DNA of 64,000 bases from Acidobacteriota bacterium (GCA_016710075.1 JADJLO010000035.1:67881-131880); one strand, 5' to 3'; positions 29,818-39,513 are shown, numbered from the stretch's first letter. The notes: a model not told the origin generated them from the letters alone. Numbers and translations are program-made.

Positions 29818-30087
29818 TCATCCGTAATTAGGAGTGCCGCGAAAGATCACGCTCCAACCTCGCTCGACGCTGGTGGAAATGGCCTCTTCGTAGTTCCTGA
29901 TCGCTTCACTGCTCTTATCGTACTCTTTGAAGAACGGCTGCCCTTCCCTCGGATCGTGCTTGACCACTGCGGTGATCGGCTTATTGTCTCCCTCATCTTC
30001 AAGCAATTGCGCGCTCACCAGACCGAGAAATGTGAACATGCTGTTTTTGGTCATTATCGTCAGATAAGTTTTGTTTCTGTCGCTCAT
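29818..30087 (-). CDS. Small cytoplasmic protein of unknown function
   Basis: 89 residues without signal or membrane segment. The ATG at 30087 follows AAAGAGA. Visible features are MTKNSMFTFLGLVSAQLLED near the N-terminus, a DPREGQPFFKEYDKSSEA segment and the C-terminal GWSVIFRGTPNYG. The last part resembles the pattern of small conserved proteins that end on an aromatic/Gly turn. Family not recognised. It is convergent with the DUF418 gene and lies 77 nt downstream of the SpoIIM-like gene on the same strand, so it may be cotranscribed with it. Confidence 0.5.
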   Translation of the reverse strand: MSDRNKTYLTIMTKNSMFTFLGLVSAQLLEDEGDNKPITAVVKHDPREGQPFFKEYDKSSEAIRNYEEAISTSVERGWSVIFRGTPNYG

Positions 30088-30164
30088 ATTCTCTTTCTAC
30101 TGTTCCTCTCTTCTCCTGACACCGAACTACATTGTAAACAATACCAGATCAAAAAACAGCCCCG

Positions 30165-31108
30165 TTAGTTTCTCTTCATGAGGTAGGCCGTCAGGGCCAC
30201 TGCCATCGCAGTAGCGACGCCAAACTTGTAGCCGTAATGAATCGGCAGCGGTGAGATAAAGCCCTCGATTAGTCCGGCGATGACAAGCAGTGGAATCGCG
30301 CCGGCCATCAACTTGATTGCCTGAGCGCCTCTTTCGACCAGCGCCTCGCGGCGCGTCCGCTCACCGGGTATCAAAACCGCCATGCCAATCATCAACCCCG
30401 CACCGCCTGAAATGAAGATCGCCAGAAATTCAGGCACTCCATGGCCGATCATAAATGACCACAGCTTGAGCGACATCTTGTATTTCAGGATCAATGCATT
30501 GATCGAACCGAACATCAACGCGGACGGCATGAGAACGTCAACTGTGCCGGCCACCGGGATGATGCTCATGGCAAAGGTTTTGAGGCTGATCCAGATGTTA
30601 TTTGCCATGATGGAAGCCGAACCGACGGGAGCTTCCTTGTTGAGCACTTCCCACCAACTGTGATGATTCTTGATCATCTGCACCGTCACCGGTCCGACAT
30701 AGGCGAAATCCGCAAAATCGTCATTTCTCCACGTGGCAATGAATGAGCAGAGGGAGATCGCCATGAAAATCAGAAATGTCGCCAGTGTGTATCGTGAAGT
30801 CTGCCTGAAAATCAACGGGTAATCTTTGAGGAAGAAATCCAGGATCGCGCGGGGATGACTCTTCTCCGTGCGGTAGATCATGCCATGGGCGCGGATCACC
30901 AGATTATTGAGATAACTGACCAGGCGCTGATCGCGCGATTCCACGCGGGCAATCGCCAGATCCGAGGCCGTGCGCCTGTAGATGCGCCCAAGTTCCCGAA
31001 CCTCGTCCCGCGTCAGCTTCCTCAAACCGCGGAACGTCTGCGTCTGGTCGATCAGTTCTTCCAGTCGTTTCCAGTTTCCTTTTCTTTTTCGATAAAATTA
31101 TCGGACAT
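30165..31108 (-). CDS. SpoIIM-like (DUF95) integral membrane protein (frameshift near the start)
   Basis: About 314 residues after repair. The open frame begins with TTG at 31025, inside the family's conserved N-terminus (LTRDEVRELGRIYRRTASDL). Upstream, an ATG at 31108 opens MSDNFIEK in another frame. A missing A in the A-run near 31080-31088 would join it to a stretch reading GNWKRLEELIDQTQTF, which is typical of these proteins. Five membrane helices follow, including FLIFMAISLCSFIATW, LMFGSINALILKY and the motif HGVPEFLAIFISGGAGLMIG. Outside spore-formers this family is found next to MoxR/RDD-type genes and its function is unclear. A CPBP protease-like gene lies upstream on the same strand, 34 nt away. 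Confidence 0.8.
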
Positions 31109-31142
31109 TACATCAATTCTCATCCCGGATCAGAAGGCCGGA

Positions 31143-31859
31143 TCAGAACGGTTGATACATGAAATGCTTGTACCCCACGCTCATGCTCTCAAGCATCCAC
31201 GGCGGCAGCGAAGTCATGAGCATGACGCTCATTGCGGCATGTGAAAAAGCGAGAGCTATCAGATTCGGAGCGCGCTCATAAACCCACGACCAGACCAATC
31301 CTCCGATCAACGTCAGCAGGGTCAGGGCCGGATTCGGCAGATGAACCACGGCAAATATAACCGCTGTTGCAATCATGGCAAAAGTGATTCTCTTCTTTCG
31401 CTCACCTGATGCAGCATTTTCATCGACCAGCAGAAACCTGACTCGTCGATAGATGAATCCCTGCAGAATGTATTGCTGAAAAAGCCCCCAAAAAGGCAGC
31501 AGCAGGATGGTCAGCCAAAGCTTCGAGCCGCGGTGAAACGAATTGTTCAGGTAACCGATCATGGCGAAGACGGTCATGCCAAGGATTGTCGGGCCGGCAA
31601 CCAGCTTCAGCGCCCTGCCGAAATGATTCAAGGTGAATCCCAGATCGCTCAGTGATTCGCCTCTCAGGCGATGGGAATAGGCCATGAGGGCGACGGCCAG
31701 CAGCCCCGGAATCGCGATCAGCCACCGGTTCTGAGCCTGCAGCGGAATGATCGCCCAGGTGACTATCAGGACAGACAGCATGACCGACGCCACCTCAAGC
31801 CCGGTGACCAGCCGTAATGAAACACGCGCATCGGAGTTGTTTTGATCAGTGCTATTCAT
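31143..31859 (-). CDS. CPBP-family intramembrane protein with altered motif 1
   Basis: 238 residues, about seven membrane helices. The family's second and third motifs are present: a histidine in VIFAVVHLPNP and the helix LIALAFSHAAMSVMLMTS. The first motif, normally EExxxR (catalytic Glu pair), reads QQYILQGFIYRR here, so the usual glutamates are replaced by glutamines. The protein may therefore be a catalytically altered member or a non-proteolytic scaffold. CPBP (Rce1-like) proteins cleave or modify prenylated or bacteriocin-like peptides; no substrate gene is visible. Gene order with SpoIIM-like suggests a leftward pair. Confidence 0.75.
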   Translation of the reverse strand: MNSTDQNNSDARVSLRLVTGLEVASVMLSVLIVTWAIIPLQAQNRWLIAIPGLLAVALMAYSHRLRGESLSDLGFTLNHFGRALKLVAGPTILGMTVFAMIGYLNNSFHRGSKLWLTILLLPFWGLFQQYILQGFIYRRVRFLLVDENAASGERKKRITFAMIATAVIFAVVHLPNPALTLLTLIGGLVWSWVYERAPNLIALAFSHAAMSVMLMTSLPPWMLESMSVGYKHFMYQPF

Positions 31860-31872
31860 GTTTAATCAGGCC

Positions 31873-32034
31873 GCATGGAGTTCCGCTCCGCATGGAGTTC
31901 CGCCTTCAGGCGGAACGCTAAACTTTCGCATGGAGTTCCGGCTTCAGCCGGAACTTGTGACTATAAAGGGTTCCGCCTGAAGGCGGAACCCATCCCGACG
32001 GGAAAGGCCCGAAGGCGGAACTCCGGAGCTCCAT
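31873..32034. repeat. REP-B cluster, several hairpins
   Basis: At least three REP-B units in tandem (core TTCCGCCTTCAGGCGGAA and its inverted form), with variants TCCGGCTTCAGCCGGAA and TTCCGCCTGAAGGCGGAA, end at the S9 peptidase stop. The units form short GC-rich hairpins and lie between two genes transcribed leftward. Confidence 0.8.
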
Positions 32035-32038
32035 GCAT

Positions 32039-34228
32039 TCAGTTCTGTTTCAAGTACTTGTCAAACCATTGCAGAGTGCGAGCGAGCGAATCCTCACGAT
32101 GCCGTGGTTCGCGGAAGCCGTGGCCTTCGCGGGGATAGCGAACCAGCACGGATTCGATGCCGCGCATTTTCATGGCGGTGAACATCTCTTCAGCCTGAGT
32201 CATGTGAACATCGTTGTCCTGTTCGCCGTGAAGCAGCAGGAGAGGCGTTTTCGCGTTTTTGACATGCTTGAGCGGCGAACGATCCCAGAGGATGTCGAAA
32301 TTGTCCCAGGGATAACCGTTGAACTCTGCGTGGATCAGATCCTGGTAGAGCGAGGTGGAGTAGAAGCTGATCAGATTCGAGAGGCTGGCCGAGGCGACGG
32401 CTGCCTTGAACCGGTCGCTCTGCGTGATGACCCAGTTGGTCATGTAACCGCCGTAGCTTCCTCCCGTAACGGCCATGCGGTCGCCGTCGATGAACGGGAA
32501 TCTGCCGAGAGCTTCATTGACTCCCCTCATTAGATCGCGGTAATCGCCGCCTCCCCAGTCATTGAGGCATCCATCCGCGAACTTCTGGCCATAGCCGGAT
32601 GAGCCGCGTGGATTGACCATGAGCACGGCATATCCGTTTGCCGCCATCACCTGAGCCGATGAGTTGAAACTGTAGCCGAACATTCCGTGCGGGCCGCCGT
32701 GAATGTTGAGAATCAGGGGATATTTCTTTCCTTCAGCCAGATCAGCCGGTGGGTAGAGCCAGGCCTCGACTTCGCCAACGTCGGATTTGAAAGTGAACTG
32801 GCGAGGCTGAGTCAGCTTTACCGTGGAGAGGAATTGTTGATTGATATTGCTCAACCGGGCGATCTCGCCACTCGATTTTAAAATAAAAAGTTCTGCAGGC
32901 TCGGCAGGCGAGCTTGAAATAAGAGCGATCTTTCCCTCGTTGCTGATTGAAAAAGAAGAGACCTGAACCGATTTATCGAAGACCGCAGATGGCCTTTTCT
33001 GATTGCCGGCATTGTAGATCAGGGTTTTGCCGTGATCCGAAGCGGTGAAGAAGACGGACTTGCCGTCCGGCGCCCATTTGACGGATGTCGCGCGGCGATC
33101 CTGCTCGCTATTGAGTTCGCGAACCGCTCCTCCCCGGGCGGGAATGACAAAAACATGAGCGTCTTCGGCGACGCTGTCGATGGTCGTGATCTCACGACTG
33201 GTTCCGGTAAAAGCTATTTCCGACCCGTCGGGCGAAAAGACCGGCGTCCATTCGCAGCCTTTCGTTCTGGTCAGCTGCCTGACCGCGAAAGTATCGACAT
33301 TGACTGTGAAGAGGTCAGTGTTGTTGATCTTGTCCGGATCGGGCTCGCGGTTCGAGGCGAAGACGATCTCGTCCCCTTTCGGAGACCAGTTGATCGAATG
33401 CTCGTAAAATATTCCATCCGTGAGTTGACTGAGCCGCCGTGTTTCGATATCGGCAACGATGATGTGAGAACGCAGATTGTCCGAAAAAGACGTGCGCGAT
33501 TTATACTGCAGCCTTGTGATCACACGAGGATCGTCAGGCAGGGCGCTGACGGCGTTATCCAGCGGAGATACAGCCTTTTTCCCCATCGCCTGCCCCTGAG
33601 CGCGAAATATCATCTCTCGGACCTCGATGGGGAGTTTATCTATCTCTTCACGCGTCAGCGGACGGAAGACCACAGGCGGCAACCCTGCAAGTTTCGGATC
33701 GACCGGCGGAGCGGGCTGCTGAGAAACTTCATTCAATATCTCGGGTGACGAAATGAATGCTATCCGCTTGCTGTCAGGGGACCATGTCAGGCTTTCACCG
33801 GCCCCTTTAAGATGAAAATTTGTCCGCATCACATGGCAGACAAGGCGCGGCTCACCACCCTCAACCGGAAAGATCCAGATTCCATTTTTTTTGTCGCGGT
33901 CGGAATAAAAAGCAATCCATTTTCCGTCGGGCGACCAGCGCGGTGAAGTCTCCCCTGCATCCCAGACTGTCAGCCTCTTCACTTCGCCGCCGTTTGCCGG
34001 CGCCATCCATAAGTGCGAAATCTGCCCGGACTTGTCCTGCGCCGTTTCGGTGACTACAAAGACGACCTTCGATCCGTCAGGGGATATCTGAACATCTGAA
34101 ACATCCCTGATCACGGAAAGGTCAGTTGGCGCCATGGCCCTCCGGGCCTGTGCTTGTGAAGCTGCCGGATCAAGTAGCGCCCCGGAAAATGCGATCGATA
34201 AAGCAATGATGATATAAATCAGTCTCAT
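32039..34228 (-). CDS. Secreted S9-family peptidase, short form
   Basis: About 729 residues from the ATG at 34228, which lies 4 nt after the acpS stop and opens the signal peptide MRLIYIIIALSIAFSGALLD...; the open frame extends further upstream but overlaps acpS. The N-terminal part has WD40/PD40-type beta-propeller repeats (HLWMAPANGGEVKRLTVWDA, GKWIAFYSDRDKKNGIW). The hydrolase domain has VTGGSYGGYMTNWVI (nucleophile Ser about 591), GEQDNDVHM (Asp about 671) and REGHGFREP (His about 704). This is the usual dipeptidyl-peptidase/acylaminoacyl-peptidase layout. It probably works with the larger S9 protein at 23517 in peptide scavenging. Overlap spacing suggests cotranscription with acpS. Confidence 0.9.
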   Translation of the reverse strand: MRLIYIIIALSIAFSGALLDPAASQAQARRAMAPTDLSVIRDVSDVQISPDGSKVVFVVTETAQDKSGQISHLWMAPANGGEVKRLTVWDAGETSPRWSPDGKWIAFYSDRDKKNGIWIFPVEGGEPRLVCHVMRTNFHLKGAGESLTWSPDSKRIAFISSPEILNEVSQQPAPPVDPKLAGLPPVVFRPLTREEIDKLPIEVREMIFRAQGQAMGKKAVSPLDNAVSALPDDPRVITRLQYKSRTSFSDNLRSHIIVADIETRRLSQLTDGIFYEHSINWSPKGDEIVFASNREPDPDKINNTDLFTVNVDTFAVRQLTRTKGCEWTPVFSPDGSEIAFTGTSREITTIDSVAEDAHVFVIPARGGAVRELNSEQDRRATSVKWAPDGKSVFFTASDHGKTLIYNAGNQKRPSAVFDKSVQVSSFSISNEGKIALISSSPAEPAELFILKSSGEIARLSNINQQFLSTVKLTQPRQFTFKSDVGEVEAWLYPPADLAEGKKYPLILNIHGGPHGMFGYSFNSSAQVMAANGYAVLMVNPRGSSGYGQKFADGCLNDWGGGDYRDLMRGVNEALGRFPFIDGDRMAVTGGSYGGYMTNWVITQSDRFKAAVASASLSNLISFYSTSLYQDLIHAEFNGYPWDNFDILWDRSPLKHVKNAKTPLLLLHGEQDNDVHMTQAEEMFTAMKMRGIESVLVRYPREGHGFREPRHREDSLARTLQWFDKYLKQN

Positions 34229-34232
34229 AAAC

Positions 34233-34616
34233 CTATTCACCTTCGAGAACGACATACGCGATTGCCATATCGGTGGCGTGAGAAAGCGAAACATGAGCTC
34301 TTTTCACCTTCAATTCTTTTACCAGTTCAGCCGCGCGGCCGTGAAATTCAAGCTGCGGCGCCCCCTCGTATGATGATATGATTTCAACGTCATGCCACGA
34401 AAGGGCGACGACCGGCGTGGCTGCGCCGATGGCTTTTCGCGCGGCCTCTTTCGCTGCAAACCGGGTGGCGTATCGTTCCGCCCTGCGGGCAAGCAATTCG
34501 CAATATGCTATTTCACGTTCCGTGAAAACCCGATCGCGAAATCGCTCGCCATGCAGTTTGAGCGCTCGCTCGATACGGGAAATCTCGATGATGTCTACGC
34601 CGGTTCCGATGATCAT
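34233..34616 (-). CDS. acpS: Holo-[acyl-carrier-protein] synthase
   Basis: 127 residues, full length. AcpS transfers the 4'-phosphopantetheine arm of CoA to the serine of acyl carrier protein. Motifs include GTGVDIIEISRIERAL (metal-binding Asp8), FTEREIAYC and RFAAKEAARKAIG (metal-binding Glu and catalytic region), and VSLSHATDMAIAYVV at the C-terminus. It precedes the short S9 peptidase by 4 nt; no functional link is obvious. A REP-C element lies upstream at 34621-34783. Confidence 0.95.
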   Translation of the reverse strand: MIIGTGVDIIEISRIERALKLHGERFRDRVFTEREIAYCELLARRAERYATRFAAKEAARKAIGAATPVVALSWHDVEIISSYEGAPQLEFHGRAAELVKELKVKRAHVSLSHATDMAIAYVVLEGE

Positions 34617-34620
34617 AGGA

Positions 34621-34783
34621 AGATAGATTACGAATGAAGATAGATTACGAAACAGACGAAATTTTTCAGGGCGTCAATGCACCTAAAACTCTTGTTTACG
34701 ACAAACGAAATAACAGGTCTTCACAAATCTTTCTGTGGCTATATTTTTCGTCTGTTTCGTCTCTTTCGTCTGTTTCGTAATCT
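34621..34783. repeat. REP-C element (tandem arms)
   Basis: The left part contains two overlapping partial arms (AGATAGATTACGAA then TAGATTACGAAACAGACGAA) and the right part two arms (TTTCGTCTGTTTCGTCTCTT and TCGTCTGTTTCGTAATCTCC). The interior shares the GGCGTCAATGC segment with other copies in degenerate form. Located between acpS and pgeF, which are divergent. Confidence 0.8.
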
Positions 34784-34795
34784 CCTGTTTATAAG

Positions 34796-35617
34796 ATGAA
34801 TAATTTCACATTCCGCAATCAAAATGGATTGCAGTTTCTAGTATGCGATCCGATGGAAAAGATCGGATTCATCAACGCCTTCAGCACGCGAATGGGGGGA
34901 GTCAGCCCGCTGCCCGCTGAATCGCTCAGCCTTGGAAATTTCAGCCAGGATGAGCGGGAAAATGTGATCGAGAACCGGCGTCGTTTTCTCGAAGCGATCG
35001 GTGCGATGGGCCGGCAACTGGTCACCGCCAGGCAGATACACTCGGCCGATGTCAGGAGCATTCGCGACGGCCATGATGCCACGGCCGAACCGACTGAATG
35101 CGATGCGCTGACGGCCAACATCGATTCGGCGTTGCTGGCGGTTCAAACAGCGGATTGCCTGCCCGTATTGCTGGCGGACCGGCGCACCGGAGCATTCGCC
35201 GCCGTTCATGCGGGATGGCGAGGAACGCTCGCCGGAATCGTCGCACGAACAGTTGAACGCATGCAACTGAGTTACGATACCGCTCCAGTGGATCTTCTGG
35301 TCGCTCTCGGCCCGGCGATTGGAGCCTGTTGCTTTGAAGTCGGCCCCGAAGTGATCAGTCAGTTCATCGACAGATACAAATACACCGGCCAACTGGTCTC
35401 AAAACAAAAACCGGACGGGAAAGCCCACCTCGATTTGAACCTGGCCAATACGCGGCAACTCGCGGATTGCGGCGTAAATCCGGAGAACATTTTCGATTGC
35501 GGATTGTGCACTGTCTGCCGCAATGACCTCTTTTTCAGCTATCGCTTTGAACGCGGCGCACAGAACCCTGTCGGAAGACTGATGGGCGTGATTGGACAAA
35601 TCGCAAAGAATTCATGA
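34796..35617 (+). CDS. pgeF: Peptidoglycan editing factor / purine nucleoside phosphorylase, laccase-domain family (PgeF, YfiH)
   Basis: 273 residues. The family signature is present: NAFSTRMGGVS near the N-terminus, RQIHSADVRS with a metal-ligand histidine, ADCLPVLLADRRTGAFAAVH (Cys and His), then AGWRGTLAGI, and GPAIGACCFEVG with a conserved cysteine pair, ending NDLFFSYRFERG. Members bind one zinc or copper and act as purine nucleoside phosphorylases and as quality-control enzymes in peptidoglycan precursor synthesis. Length is typical (240-275). It is followed 16 nt later by a secreted thioredoxin-like protein on the same strand. Confidence 0.9.
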   Translation: MNNFTFRNQNGLQFLVCDPMEKIGFINAFSTRMGGVSPLPAESLSLGNFSQDERENVIENRRRFLEAIGAMGRQLVTARQIHSADVRSIRDGHDATAEPTECDALTANIDSALLAVQTADCLPVLLADRRTGAFAAVHAGWRGTLAGIVARTVERMQLSYDTAPVDLLVALGPAIGACCFEVGPEVISQFIDRYKYTGQLVSKQKPDGKAHLDLNLANTRQLADCGVNPENIFDCGLCTVCRNDLFFSYRFERGAQNPVGRLMGVIGQIAKNS

Positions 35618-35633
35618 ATCGGAGTAAAAAAAC

Positions 35634-36944
35634 GTGAGATCTCTTTTTTTGTTGGTCCTGATTTTATTGTACCGGCCGGTTATGGCGCAGCAGGCGCAGG
35701 AACAGGCAAAGCCTGCCGAGGTCAGGGAAGGAAAGGTTGAACAGGCGCCTCCTGTCGACTCGGATGAAGAGCTGCGCAAGGCGATCGAAAGCTCCGGCGG
35801 CAATGAGGCGCAGATTGTCATCAACCTGGAAGGCTACCTCAAAAAATTCCCGGACAGCAAACGGCGAATCGAGATCGAAACCGAGATCTACAAATTGAGC
35901 ATCAAGCTTCGCGACCGGGACCGGGCCATCAGTTATGCCGAGAAAATTGTTGCAATCGACAACGACAATATCGATGCGCTCTCGAATCTGGTGACGGTGC
36001 TCAGGGAGCGGCGCGCGGATGGCGATCTGAACAAGGCGCTCGGTTACGCGGATCTTTTGGTAAGCAAGGTCGAAACGATCCTCTCAAGCAGCCTTAAACC
36101 GAAAAGAATGAGCTCGGCTCAATGGGCGGACAGGAAAGAACGCGGCCTTGCGTCGGTCTACCTGCTGCGCGGCAAGGTCCAGTCCGATCTGGGAAACATG
36201 GACAAGGCGCGATCCGACCTCTCGAAAAGCTTCAAAGCCACACCCCTGGCCGGCGCGGCGCTTTCTCTAGGCGAACTGGCTGAAAAAAGCAGGAAGCTCG
36301 ATGACGCCATCGATCATTACCTGCAGGCATTCGTCATCGCACTCTCCACCGACGAACAGGTCGATCCTAAAAGCATCCGCGCAAAACTCAAACAACTCTA
36401 CATCGCCAGATTTGGATCGGAGAACGGCCTCGGCGACAGAATGCTCAGGGAATATGACGAATTCACCAAAGAACGCGAGGAGCGAGCCTCAAAACTCGAA
36501 CAACCGAACATCAACAGCGGCGTCGCCAGCCACCTGGATTTCAAACTGACCCGGCTCGACGGCTCCAAACTGGAGATGAATTCATTGCGCGGCAAGGTTG
36601 TAGTCATGAACTTCTGGGCTACATGGTGCGGCCCCTGCCTGACCGAGATGCCTCTCTTTGAAAAAACGATCGAGAAATACAAGGAAGACCCCGGGATCGT
36701 CTTTCTGGCCGTCACTACCGATGAAGATCGGGAAATCGTAAAGCCGTTCCTGAAACAACACAAATTCAATCTTCCGGTGACTTTTGCCGATTATCTAAAC
36801 GATTATTTTGAAGTGAATTCGATTCCGACAACCATCATTCTGGACCGAAGCGGCCAGGTGTCTTTCAGGCAGGCAGGATTCAATCCTCGCGAAGATTTCG
36901 TCGCAATGCTCAGCGGTAAAATCGAAGCCGCAAGGAAGAGGTAG
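35634..36944 (+). CDS. Exported TPR protein with C-terminal TlpA-like thioredoxin domain
   Basis: 436 residues. The start is a GTG at 35634 with CGGAG upstream. A signal peptide (MRSLFLLVLILLYRPVMAQQ) is followed by tetratricopeptide-type helices (about 60-280: RDRAISYAEKIVAIDNDNID, KSFKATPLAGAALSLGELAE). A thioredoxin-fold domain spans about 295-436 with the redox motif WATWCGPC (cysteines about 331 and 334) and the cis-proline loop NSIPTTIILD. TlpA-like proteins reduce disulfides in the periplasm, for example in cytochrome maturation. The TPR fusion suggests a dedicated protein partner. It is in one direction with pgeF and may be cotranscribed. Confidence 0.88.
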   Translation: MRSLFLLVLILLYRPVMAQQAQEQAKPAEVREGKVEQAPPVDSDEELRKAIESSGGNEAQIVINLEGYLKKFPDSKRRIEIETEIYKLSIKLRDRDRAISYAEKIVAIDNDNIDALSNLVTVLRERRADGDLNKALGYADLLVSKVETILSSSLKPKRMSSAQWADRKERGLASVYLLRGKVQSDLGNMDKARSDLSKSFKATPLAGAALSLGELAEKSRKLDDAIDHYLQAFVIALSTDEQVDPKSIRAKLKQLYIARFGSENGLGDRMLREYDEFTKEREERASKLEQPNINSGVASHLDFKLTRLDGSKLEMNSLRGKVVVMNFWATWCGPCLTEMPLFEKTIEKYKEDPGIVFLAVTTDEDREIVKPFLKQHKFNLPVTFADYLNDYFEVNSIPTTIILDRSGQVSFRQAGFNPREDFVAMLSGKIEAARKR

Positions 36945-36955
36945 AAAAGACAGAT

Positions 36956-37055
36956 AAAGACAGATTACGAAACAGACGGGAAAGTATAGTATGGAGTTCC
37001 GCCTTCAGGCGGAACTCTTCGATGTTAGAAGCTTCCGCCTGAAGGCGGAACTCCG
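36956..37055. repeat. REP-C half-site followed by REP-B pair
   Basis: GATTACGAAACAGACGG at about 36963-36980 is a REP-C arm without its partner. Two REP-B hairpins follow (36993-37016 with core TTCCGCCTTCAGGCGGAA and 37033-37053 in the other orientation). It lies between two convergent genes. Confidence 0.75.
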
Positions 37056-37069
37056 AACGTATTCTCTTT

Positions 37070-39322
37070 CTAGCGCGTCAGAGTAGCCGGCACGAGGCTT
37101 CTAAAGCGCCCCTGTTCATCATAGAGGCGCTGATACTGGCGGGCATTTCTGTAGACGCCCTGGACATAAAGCCGGGTCTCGCTGAGCGGAATATTTTCGA
37201 CCCACTCTTCAATCTCACCACCGGGAAGCTCATTGATCCAGCGGCGTACGCGAGTGGGGCCGCCGTTGTATGCCGCAGCGACATATTCGAAGCGGCCGAA
37301 CTGGCCCAGCAGTTCTTTGACGTAGGACGTTCCAAGCTGAATATTGAGGACCGGATTGAAAAAGTCGCTGGTCGAAAGCTGCTGGCCGATATTGTTCTTG
37401 CGGGCGACAGCACGACCGGTTGACGGCAGAAGCTGCATCAGGCCCAGTGCGTTGGCGCGGCTGCGCGCCTGCGCATTGAAGACCGTTTCCTGGCGGATAA
37501 TGCCGGCAACGAGGTATGGGTCGAGTCCTTTGCCTGAGGATTCTTCCCTGATTGTCGGCCACCACTTGAGCGGATAGAAGACATCCCATTCTTCCCGTGA
37601 CATCTCCTCGGGCAGTGTCTGCCCATAATCCGGATAAGCGCGCTTGAGGGCGTTAATTGCAGCCACATTTTCGCCGCTCTGCCGGAATATCTGCGCAATG
37701 CGCAGATTGACGATCGCCGCATTCGGCAGAACATTGCGGGCGGCATCGAGCTCATTCATCGCCGATTGGAGCATGGCGATTCTCATCAACTGCTCGGCTT
37801 TGGCGACGCGCTGCCGTTCCCTGTCTTTTAGATTATCCTGCGGCAGGTTGACGGTCTGCAGTCCTTCGACCGCTCGCCGCAAAATCAAATCGGCCTGAAT
37901 CGACTTGGGCTGAATCCCGTCGTTTACCAGCTTGCTGATCCGGCGCTCGGCGTTGACTCCATACCAGCCCGCTCCGTAACGCATGAGCATGGCGCGATAA
38001 AGCGTCAGCGCGCGCGCCTTGTCTCCCGACTTCTCGGAATCGAGCGCGGCCCAGAAACCGGCCTTGCCGCGGTTCTCCGTCACGCCGTTGTAGTTGGCGA
38101 CGTGCTCGGTGAGCATCCTTGACGAGGTCGCAAAATCTCCGGCCTGATGAGCCCTCCAGGCTATGAAGTAGTGGGCTTCATCTGCATTATCCGATTGCGG
38201 GAATTGGCGGATCAATTGCGAATAGTATGTCGCAGCCTGGTCCGGACGGTCACGTTTTTCGTGATACCGGCCAATGCCGTAGAGGAGATCGCCGATCCGA
38301 TTGGAAGACGCCGCCACACGACGAAGTTCAGTGAGCGCCCCCAGTGCGCCCGACTCATCGCTTAACGAGAGATCGGACATGCCGAGGTAATAGAGCGCAT
38401 CACCCATTACCTGTGGCGATTTACTGCGAACACGCGAGAGATAACCGGTCGCCTGTCTGAATGCATTGGCCCTGTATGAACTCAGACCTGATCGCAGCAT
38501 GACATCTTCGGTTGCCGCCGACGGGTACTGAGCCAGAAGCTGATCGTATGATTGGACGGCAAGAGCGTAGAGCCCCGCCTGAAACAGGTTGTCGGCCCGG
38601 CGCTTCATTTGAGCGGAATCAGCGGGAGCCGTCGTTGCCCCCATCGCCGTCAATCTCGCCGCAACTTTATCGGCTTCAGGAGACTGCGGGGCATCGAAGT
38701 AGAGTTTTCGCAGCGTGATGATCGCCTCATTGGTTCGCCCCAACTTCTCCAGGGAATCTGCGCGAAGCTTGAGCGCGGTCCCGTCGTTCTTCTCAACCAG
38801 ATCAGCCACATCATCAATTACGGTCTGATAGCTGCCCCTCATCATCGCCGAACCGGCAGCCTGCAACGCGGCCTGTCGAGCCATCAGTGAATCCGGGAAG
38901 CTCTGGCTGAGCCTGCGATATTCCTTCTCTGCCTCTTCATTACGCCCAAGTTCCTGCAGCGCCTGTCCTCGATAATAGCCCGCATAATCGCCCAGCGCAG
39001 ATTGCCGCGCAATATTCGGATCGGCCAGCAAACTCGCGGCACTCTGGTAATCCTTCGCCTGCAGCCTCATAAAACCGCGCATCAGCCTCGCCAGCGCGGC
39101 CTCATCGGTACCCGGATATGTGCTCTCCACTTTTTGAAGCTCGGATTCGGAGTTGGCCGCAACCGCTGATCTTAACAATCCACTGCCACGACCCTGCGCT
39201 GTTGCAACAGGCTCAACAGGATTGTAAAAGAGAGCCATCGATCCCACACTGATCAGGGCAATCAATAGAACCAGCCGGTACTTCTCAGATAAAAAATCCA
39301 GGGTTTTGGGGAAGGATTTCAT
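37070..39322 (-). CDS. slt: Soluble lytic murein transglycosylase (Slt70-like) with TPR-rich N-terminus
   Basis: About 750 residues. The ATG at 39322 follows AAAGGAG and opens a membrane/signal segment (YRLVLLIALISVGSMALFY); the earlier ATG at 39412 gives an unlikely leader. The long helical superhelix (about 60-580) contains TPR-type repeats (DYAGYYRGQALQELGRNEEA). The C-terminal SLT domain has GIIRQETVFNAQARS with the catalytic Glu (about 612), ANALGLMQLLPSTGRAVA and YVAAAYNGGPTRVRRW. It cleaves the MurNAc-GlcNAc bond in peptidoglycan with formation of the 1,6-anhydro end. Length and order fit Slt70. Nearest relatives act in wall recycling. Confidence 0.93.
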   Translation of the reverse strand: MKSFPKTLDFLSEKYRLVLLIALISVGSMALFYNPVEPVATAQGRGSGLLRSAVAANSESELQKVESTYPGTDEAALARLMRGFMRLQAKDYQSAASLLADPNIARQSALGDYAGYYRGQALQELGRNEEAEKEYRRLSQSFPDSLMARQAALQAAGSAMMRGSYQTVIDDVADLVEKNDGTALKLRADSLEKLGRTNEAIITLRKLYFDAPQSPEADKVAARLTAMGATTAPADSAQMKRRADNLFQAGLYALAVQSYDQLLAQYPSAATEDVMLRSGLSSYRANAFRQATGYLSRVRSKSPQVMGDALYYLGMSDLSLSDESGALGALTELRRVAASSNRIGDLLYGIGRYHEKRDRPDQAATYYSQLIRQFPQSDNADEAHYFIAWRAHQAGDFATSSRMLTEHVANYNGVTENRGKAGFWAALDSEKSGDKARALTLYRAMLMRYGAGWYGVNAERRISKLVNDGIQPKSIQADLILRRAVEGLQTVNLPQDNLKDRERQRVAKAEQLMRIAMLQSAMNELDAARNVLPNAAIVNLRIAQIFRQSGENVAAINALKRAYPDYGQTLPEEMSREEWDVFYPLKWWPTIREESSGKGLDPYLVAGIIRQETVFNAQARSRANALGLMQLLPSTGRAVARKNNIGQQLSTSDFFNPVLNIQLGTSYVKELLGQFGRFEYVAAAYNGGPTRVRRWINELPGGEIEEWVENIPLSETRLYVQGVYRNARQYQRLYDEQGRFRSLVPATLTR

Positions 39323-39513
39323 TTCTTTTGACTCCTTTAAATGCTTCAGAAACGGGGCAGAAAATTCGGTTATTACTCCCATGCAAACCCAGGGGGGCTG
39401 GAGGCTTGACACTTACAGAGCTTTGTAAGCTTATTTGAATTAAGTCGAAGAAACAAGAGGGGTTATTATTAAACTACTTTTATCTTAGGAAAGATCGAAT
39501 AACGAAGAAGAAG

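Noticed and set aside
34153..34294. Start of the short S9 peptidase at 34294
   Set aside because: It would overlap acpS; the ATG at 34228 gives a proper signal peptide and standard spacing.
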